From the NCBI GenBank assembly GCA_016716405.1, contig JADJWK010000004.1:930001-994000 (forward strand): a DNA stretch of 64,000 bases, read 5' to 3'. The DNA comes from Candidatus Melainabacteria bacterium. GTDB lineage: Bacteria; Cyanobacteriota; Vampirovibrionia; Obscuribacterales; Obscuribacteraceae. Under the pieces are notes generated by a model, which did no database searches, had not been told where the DNA came from, and saw only the letters and a list, made by a program, of their open reading frames with translations. This document shows positions 59,821 to 64,000 of this stretch, one piece after another; position 1 is the stretch's first letter, and each line of letters begins with the position of its first letter. The position numbers and the translations under genes were made by a program.

Positions 59821-62250
59821 TCAGGCGAAATCCTCTTTCACTTCGTCGCGGTTGATCAGGGACTCCACCTGCCGGCAGGCCTCGACAACAGACTCAGGCA
59901 TTCCGTCGGCTCTCATGTACTGCCGGCACAAATCGAGCGTCCGTCTCAACGCCCTTACTATATCGCCTTCGTCATAACTGGTGGCCATCCTTATCTGTTC
60001 CCAGGATGCGCCCTGCGCCCACATCTCGGTAATTCCCGAGAAGTGACCGGAGAATTCCACCGGGATCTCGATATCAAAATCTTTCTGGCTGTGCAGGAGC
60101 CGCCTGCCAATCGCCCTCACATCCTCGAGGGCGGCGTCCACCGGTGAGCTGGTCTTGCGTCTCACCATATCATGGAGGCGCGTCTCTTCCTGAACCAGCG
60201 CCGTGAGCAGAGCAGCAAGCTCCGGTCCGCTCAGACGATCGAACACACCGCTGATTGCGACCTCGGTCAGGAACAGCTCGTTGGTGCCACGGATACATGC
60301 TGCCATGCGTCCCAGCCTGGTGGGGGCATTCCCTTCCAGATAGCCGAACAAGCGCAGGACATCGGCAAGAGACTGGAAAGTGCGCCAGTATTTGCCGGTC
60401 TCGCGCTCGATCCGCCGATCGAGATCTTTCAGCCTCCGGGTGAGCTGATCGTGCCTGCCTGTCTGCTTGCTGCAGGGCTTCTGAACCGGACAACCGTGAC
60501 AGGGCATGGCGTAAGCCTGATCGAGAAGCCCGGAGATCTCCTCTTTCATGGTCGCCATGGCATCTTTGATCTGACTGTCGTCATGGGCCAGGGGCGGTGT
60601 ATCCGGAGCCTTCCGCTTGGAGCGTGCGCGTCTGCCATGCGGGACTCTATTGCTGCCGCCGTTCAGACCTTTTTCCATTTGCTTGAGCTGCTTGTGCTTG
60701 GCTCGTATGGCCTCGAGCCGCTTGGCATAGAGCCCGAGATCGCCTACCTCCCCGGGGCAAAGAGGCTCTTTCAGCTTGTCGAGCTCGGCCTCCAGCTGCA
60801 TGCGTTGAATGAACATGGGCTCGAGCTGCTGGTTGGTGACGAACTGCCCGAAACTCCTCTCGATGAGCTCTTGAGCGTCTTCGATAGTATGACGCTCGAG
60901 CAGATTGAGGACCATGCCATAAGAAGGCGTAAACTGGCTGGAGAGCGGATCGGCCGGAGCCGTAGCGAGCCTGGCGGCATCTTCCACCGGCTCGAAAACA
61001 TTGTTGAGCACCACCACATGCCCGACTTCGTCCATGCCCCTGCGCCCTGCCCGCCCGGACATCTGGAGAAATTCCGAGGCGGTGAGACTGCGGTGACCTT
61101 CGTCTGCCCGCTTGGTGAGCGAGCTTATCACTGTCGAACGGGCCGGCATATTGATCCCGGCCGCCAGGGTCTCGGTGGCGAAAACAGCCTTGAGGAGCCC
61201 GGCCTGGAAGAGCTTTTCCACCACTCCTTTCCAGCTCGGCAACATGCCGGCATGGTGGACAGCCATTCCTTCGAGCAGATATTCGATATGAGGATGATTG
61301 CGAAGGTTCGGATTGTTCGCGGTGACCTCCTCGATTGCCGCTTTCAGCCTGGCATGCTCCTGGTCAGACACCAGCGGAATGCCGGAGGCACGCTTCATAG
61401 CCTCTTCGCAACCGCGCCTGGAGAAGAGGAAATAAATCACCGGGAGCATATTGCGAGCCGACAGGGTGCCGAGCACGTCGGCCGGATGCGTGTTGAACTG
61501 TGAATGGCGGCGGTCCTTCATCGGTCTGGGACGATAGCGTCCCTTCCCGAAACGACTCTTGAGCTGAGCGTTGACGCCGCCTCCCGGGCTGAGAAGCGGG
61601 TAGATGCGCCGCTCTCCGAAATAGTGGAAGCGCAGGGGAACCGGACGAAAATCCGATGAGATGAGCTCGGTGGCACCATGGGTCTCATCTATCCAGGTGG
61701 TAAGCTCCTCGGCATTGGCAACGGTGGCGGACAATGCCACCAGCTGTATGTCCACCGGAGCGTAGATGATCGATTCTTCCCAGACCGTGCCCCTTTCAGC
61801 ATCGTTCATATAATGACATTCATCGAGAACCACACAGGAGACGTCCCTGAGGTTTCGGCTCACGTCACCGAGTACGGTGCCATAGAGCATATTGCGGAAC
61901 ACCTCGGTGGTCATCACCACTATCGGCGCGTCGCGATTGAGAGACTGGTCGCCGGTGAGCAGACCGACCTTGTCTTCCCCGTACTTTCGCCTGAGATCGA
62001 AGAGCTTCTGGTTGGATAGAGCCTTGAGGGGTGTCGTGTAGTAGCAGCGCTTGTTGCTGGCCAGGGCGACTTCCACCGCATACTCGGCAATCACGGTCTT
62101 GCCGGACCCGGTAGGTGCGCAGACCACGACGCTCTTGCCGGCTTCGAGACAGGCTATGGCCTGGAGCTGGAACTGATCGAGCTCGAAGGGGAATAAATGG
62201 GCAGGATCAAGCGTAAATGCCGATCTGGGGACGGGGGAAGTGTCAGTAAT
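59821..62250 (-). CDS. Ski2-like DEAD/DEAH-box RNA helicase with probable AUU start
   Basis: Residues include FELDQFQLQAIACLEAGKSV (Q-motif region), APTGSGKTVIAEYAVEVALA (Walker A), VVLDECHYMND (DECH), a motif VI region with FLQMSGRAGRRGMDEVGH, and a DSHCT-like C-terminal domain. These are hallmarks of Ski2/Mtr4-like RNA helicases. The Walker A region would be the N-terminus if a GTG at 62127 were used. The frame stays open upstream to a TAA at 62268-62270. In that stretch there is no ATG, GTG or TTG. ATT at 62250 has AAAGGA eight bases upstream and gives MTDTSPVPRSAFTLDPAHL. With it the protein has 809 residues. Confidence 0.9.
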   Translation of the reverse strand: MTDTSPVPRSAFTLDPAHLFPFELDQFQLQAIACLEAGKSVVVCAPTGSGKTVIAEYAVEVALASNKRCYYTTPLKALSNQKLFDLRRKYGEDKVGLLTGDQSLNRDAPIVVMTTEVFRNMLYGTVLGDVSRNLRDVSCVVLDECHYMNDAERGTVWEESIIYAPVDIQLVALSATVANAEELTTWIDETHGATELISSDFRPVPLRFHYFGERRIYPLLSPGGGVNAQLKSRFGKGRYRPRPMKDRRHSQFNTHPADVLGTLSARNMLPVIYFLFSRRGCEEAMKRASGIPLVSDQEHARLKAAIEEVTANNPNLRNHPHIEYLLEGMAVHHAGMLPSWKGVVEKLFQAGLLKAVFATETLAAGINMPARSTVISSLTKRADEGHRSLTASEFLQMSGRAGRRGMDEVGHVVVLNNVFEPVEDAARLATAPADPLSSQFTPSYGMVLNLLERHTIEDAQELIERSFGQFVTNQQLEPMFIQRMQLEAELDKLKEPLCPGEVGDLGLYAKRLEAIRAKHKQLKQMEKGLNGGSNRVPHGRRARSKRKAPDTPPLAHDDSQIKDAMATMKEEISGLLDQAYAMPCHGCPVQKPCSKQTGRHDQLTRRLKDLDRRIERETGKYWRTFQSLADVLRLFGYLEGNAPTRLGRMAACIRGTNELFLTEVAISGVFDRLSGPELAALLTALVQEETRLHDMVRRKTSSPVDAALEDVRAIGRRLLHSQKDFDIEIPVEFSGHFSGITEMWAQGASWEQIRMATSYDEGDIVRALRRTLDLCRQYMRADGMPESVVEACRQVESLINRDEVKEDFA

Positions 62251-62256
62251 GTCAGG

Positions 62257-62264
62257 TTTCCTTT
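62257..62264 (-). promoter_or_regulatory. Ribosome site for the AUU start of the helicase
   Basis: On the minus strand AAAGGAAA ends eight bases (counting from AAAGGA) before ATT 62250, which is the best-placed start for the helicase. Confidence 0.5.
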
Positions 62265-62311
62265 ATGAATGCAATTTGGAGGGAAATTCACGAGTGATTG
62301 TACCAATGTAC

Positions 62312-62317
62312 TATAAT
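62312..62317 (+). promoter_or_regulatory. Perfect -10 box upstream of tRNA-Pro
   Basis: TATAAT lies 35 bases before the mature 5' end of tRNA-Pro. No clear -35 box is seen at 16-18 bases upstream. Confidence 0.5.
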
Positions 62318-62351
62318 GTCGCCATATGGCCTGCTGAGAACGCAGGGCCGC

Positions 62352-62426
62352 CGGGACGTGGCGCAGGGGTAGCGCGCACCTTTGGGGTGGGTGAGGCCGG
62401 AGGTTCGAATCCTCTCGTCCCGACCA
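62352..62426 (+). tRNA. tRNA-Pro (anticodon GGG)
   Basis: CGGGACG pairs with CGTCCCG; the D-stem is GCGC/GCGC. The anticodon stem CACCT/GGGTG encloses TTGGGGT, giving GGG at 62384-62386. The T-arm contains GGTTCGAATCC. ACCA follows, so the 3' CCA is encoded, unlike in tRNA-Leu. Confidence 0.95.
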
Positions 62427-62440
62427 TAACAGGAAGCCAG

Positions 62441-62470
62441 ACCGGGTGCCCGCGCACCCGGTTCTCTTTT
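62441..62470 (+). terminator. Rho-independent terminator of tRNA-Pro
   Basis: A perfect 9-bp stem ACCGGGTGC/GCACCCGGT with a 4-base loop, followed by TCTCTTTT, 14 bases after the tRNA. Confidence 0.9.
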
Positions 62471-62497
62471 GTCCGATTTCAGGAACCAGTTCCGGAA

Positions 62498-62797
62498 CTA
62501 GCCTGTAGCCAGGCGAAGCATGCTGCGTCTTTTCGCCTTGATCCGCCTCTTATTCGGACAGACGGTCCGGCGGGGCAGGACAGGCAGCTGCTTCTCGATG
62601 GAGAGAAGCTGACGATAGTTGCGCACATCGATGGGATAGGCCTTTAGGTCGGCCGCCGGGATCGAGCTGAAACAGCGATCGAGATGGACGAACTCTCTGA
62701 GCTTGAACTTGAGAATGGTCTTCAGACGGACATCAAGATCGTCCAGGTGAACGGCTCTCTCATCTGCTGACGAAATCATATTGCTTAAAAACCCCAC
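62498..62797 (-). CDS. Small basic protein of unknown function
   Basis: About 99 residues from a GTG at 62797; an ATG at 62779 is also possible. The sequence has LDDLDVRLKTILKFKLREFV, YPIDVRNYRQLLSIEKQ and a very basic tail (RRIKAKRRSMLRLATG). It has no known domain or signal peptide. It ends about 28 bases beyond the tRNA-Pro terminator, opposite to it. The composition looks coding, but there is no independent support. Confidence 0.45.
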   Translation of the reverse strand: MGFLSNMISSADERAVHLDDLDVRLKTILKFKLREFVHLDRCFSSIPAADLKAYPIDVRNYRQLLSIEKQLPVLPRRTVCPNKRRIKAKRRSMLRLATG

Positions 62798-62992
62798 ACC
62801 AGATTGGTTTTACGAATATTACTAAGAAGAAACGATTCTAGCTGCAAAAACCGAACGCGTATAAAACAAGCATCCACTGCATATTTCGGGCTACAGGAGC
62901 CACTAAAGCGTTGAATCTTAGCAGACTCTAAGAGATTGTCAACTGCTTCCGGGGCGATTTAATCTAAATTCGCCCCATGACAGCAGCAAATC

Positions 62993-63922
62993 TCAGTCTA
63001 CGAGCTGATTCTGGTCTTGATCTCGCTCGCGAGTCTGTTCCGGATTTCGTTGCTGATCTGGTTCCGGATCTGGCTCCGGCCCGGGCTTGCTCTCGACTTT
63101 CATGCCCTCGTTGCCCAGGATCTCCCGCAGACGGCTCAGAGCACTGTGTACGGCCCTGGACACACCCATCTCGGATAAACCCAGCACAACCGCTGTCTCT
63201 TTCTGAGAGAGATCGTAGAAGAAGACGAACTCGACTATCTGACGTGTCTTCTCGCCGAGACCCTTGAGAGCATTGGACAGCACCTCGCGGTCTTCGGACA
63301 TGCGAAGCAGCTCCTGATACTTGCGGTCCGCCACGGCTTCCGAGAGCGCTCGCCGATCTTCCCTTTCCTCGTCCTCCCCGGAGGCGTCGAGGGATTCATA
63401 ATGCAGCCTGGCATCCCGGGACTGCTGCGCATCGAGAATGTCCTCCACCGAGAACCCCGAATATCTGGAGAGCTCCTCCACCGTGGGAGACCGCTCCAGG
63501 GTCTTGGCCAGTTTCTCCTCGAGCTGGCTCACCTGGGTGTTTATCTCGGTGAGCTTCCTGGGGACCTGGACTATGGAAGCATGGTCACGCAGATAATGCC
63601 TGATCTCGCCCCTGATATAACAGGTAGCCAGGGTCTTGAAACTGGCCGAGCGCGCTCTTTCCGGATCGTAGTATCCGATTGCCTTGAGCAGCCCGATAGA
63701 GCCGACCTGGATAAGATCGTCATAACTATCGGGCTGATACTGGCTGTACCGGCGCGCGATTCGACGAACCAGCGGCATGTGCTGCTCGACTAGCTCATCG
63801 ACTTGATCATCGGAAAAGAAGCGCGAACTGAGTTGCCAACTTTCCCTCTGCGACCGTGACCGGCTGCTCACGCCAACCTGACTCTCCCTGAGTTCTTGGA
63901 CCATCCCTTTAAATTTTCCCAT
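62993..63922 (-). CDS. SigB/SigF-family RNA polymerase sigma factor
   Basis: A 309-residue sigma factor. Region 2 has MPLVRRIARRYSQYQPDSYD, DLIQVGSIGLLKAIGYYDPE and ASFKTLATCYIRGEIRHYLR. Region 3 has VPRKLTEINTQVSQLEEKLA, and region 4 has LGEKTRQIVEFVFFYDLSQK and SEMGVSRAVHSALSRLREIL. This is the SigB/F/G (cyanobacterial group 3 SigF-like) type, used for stress, motility or differentiation regulons. Region 1 is missing, as expected for group 3. The C-terminus has an unusual charged Pro/Gln/Glu/Asp tail (EPDPEPDQQRNPEQ). No anti-sigma gene is next to it in this window. Confidence 0.93.
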   Translation of the reverse strand: MGKFKGMVQELRESQVGVSSRSRSQRESWQLSSRFFSDDQVDELVEQHMPLVRRIARRYSQYQPDSYDDLIQVGSIGLLKAIGYYDPERARSASFKTLATCYIRGEIRHYLRDHASIVQVPRKLTEINTQVSQLEEKLAKTLERSPTVEELSRYSGFSVEDILDAQQSRDARLHYESLDASGEDEEREDRRALSEAVADRKYQELLRMSEDREVLSNALKGLGEKTRQIVEFVFFYDLSQKETAVVLGLSEMGVSRAVHSALSRLREILGNEGMKVESKPGPEPDPEPDQQRNPEQTRERDQDQNQLVD

Positions 63923-63952
63923 GACAACCGACCTCTAAACAGTTGGTTGTCA
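63922..63952 (-). promoter_or_regulatory. Leader hairpin covering the start codon of the sigma factor
   Basis: In the mRNA TGACAACC pairs perfectly with GGTTGTCA, where the last A is the first base of the start codon. The loop holds the ribosome site AGAGGT. It could hide the start codon and so regulate translation. Confidence 0.5.
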
Positions 63953-64000
63953 CCAAATCGAGCTAAAATTGGTCCTAGGCCGGGTGATTCGAGATTTCGG

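Noticed and set aside
62127..62129. GTG start for the Ski2-like helicase
   Set aside because: It would delete the Q-motif region and leave the Walker A motif at the extreme N-terminus; the frame is coding well upstream of it.

Overview
The window is about 64 kb of a Gram-negative bacterial chromosome with dense genes and moderately high GC. It carries lspA, a KdsC-type phosphatase, signal-peptide and lipobox proteins, two tRNA genes, a SigB/F-like sigma factor, and many TPR, PATAN (DUF4388), MglA and MshEN-like repeat proteins. This mix fits a non-photosynthetic relative of the cyanobacteria (Vampirovibrionia/Obscuribacterales type). That placement is inferred from gene content only. No rRNA operon, phage, insertion sequence or CRISPR array is visible.

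Layout. 1-3.9 kb: leftward GH38 alpha-mannosidase (cut by the window edge), a frameshifted sugar isomerase and a PDZ protein. 4-8.5 kb: mdh with a terminator, then a run of secreted NTF2-like protein, lspA, rluD-like and LapA-like genes, facing a DUF151 nuclease. 8.8-12 kb: tRNA-Leu(GAG), a HerA-like ATPase, a membrane protein and a lipoprotein cytochrome c. 12-25 kb: murA, a frameshifted lysC, an MshEN-repeat protein, YifB/ComM, a zinc-ribbon membrane protein, a TPR lipoprotein, aspS, an EF-G paralogue and rpsU. 25-32 kb: secreted and membrane proteins including a VIT-VWA protein, and AmrS. 31.9-36.5 kb: a rightward cluster of a 771-residue unknown, a PATAN/degenerate-GGDEF protein and an MglA GTPase. 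36.6-42 kb: KdsC-like phosphatase, FAD oxidoreductase with SLH-like tail, SDR, an RF1-like short release factor with a broken or programmed start, and a frameshifted TPR gene. 42-50 kb: an odd GC tract, an SNF2/SWIM helicase, a membrane sensor-like protein, a structured leader or small RNA, a second MshEN-repeat protein and superoxide dismutase. 50.7-56 kb: an HTH/coiled-coil protein and a LysM plus papain-like giant protein with a coupled partner. 56.3-64 kb: a SelW-type selenoprotein gene with in-frame UGA, cmk, a site-2 protease/TPR fusion, a Ser/Thr kinase, a Ski2-like helicase with a probable AUU start, tRNA-Pro(GGG) and the sigma factor.

The strongest new observation is the selenoprotein at 56281-56631. 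Its UGA lies in a CxxU redox motif and inside a hairpin, and its stop codon overlaps the cmk start. Next come the release-factor gene that lacks domain 1 and is interrupted at CTT-TAG, the LysM/papain-like protein, and the module pairing PATAN/degenerate GGDEF with MglA. The two four-repeat MshEN-like proteins, without any ATPase domain, may belong to the same signalling theme. Four genes (isomerase, lysC, release factor, TPR protein) can each be repaired by a one-base change, mostly at short runs of one base. That suggests residual sequencing indels, although real lesions or recoding cannot be excluded from sequence alone.
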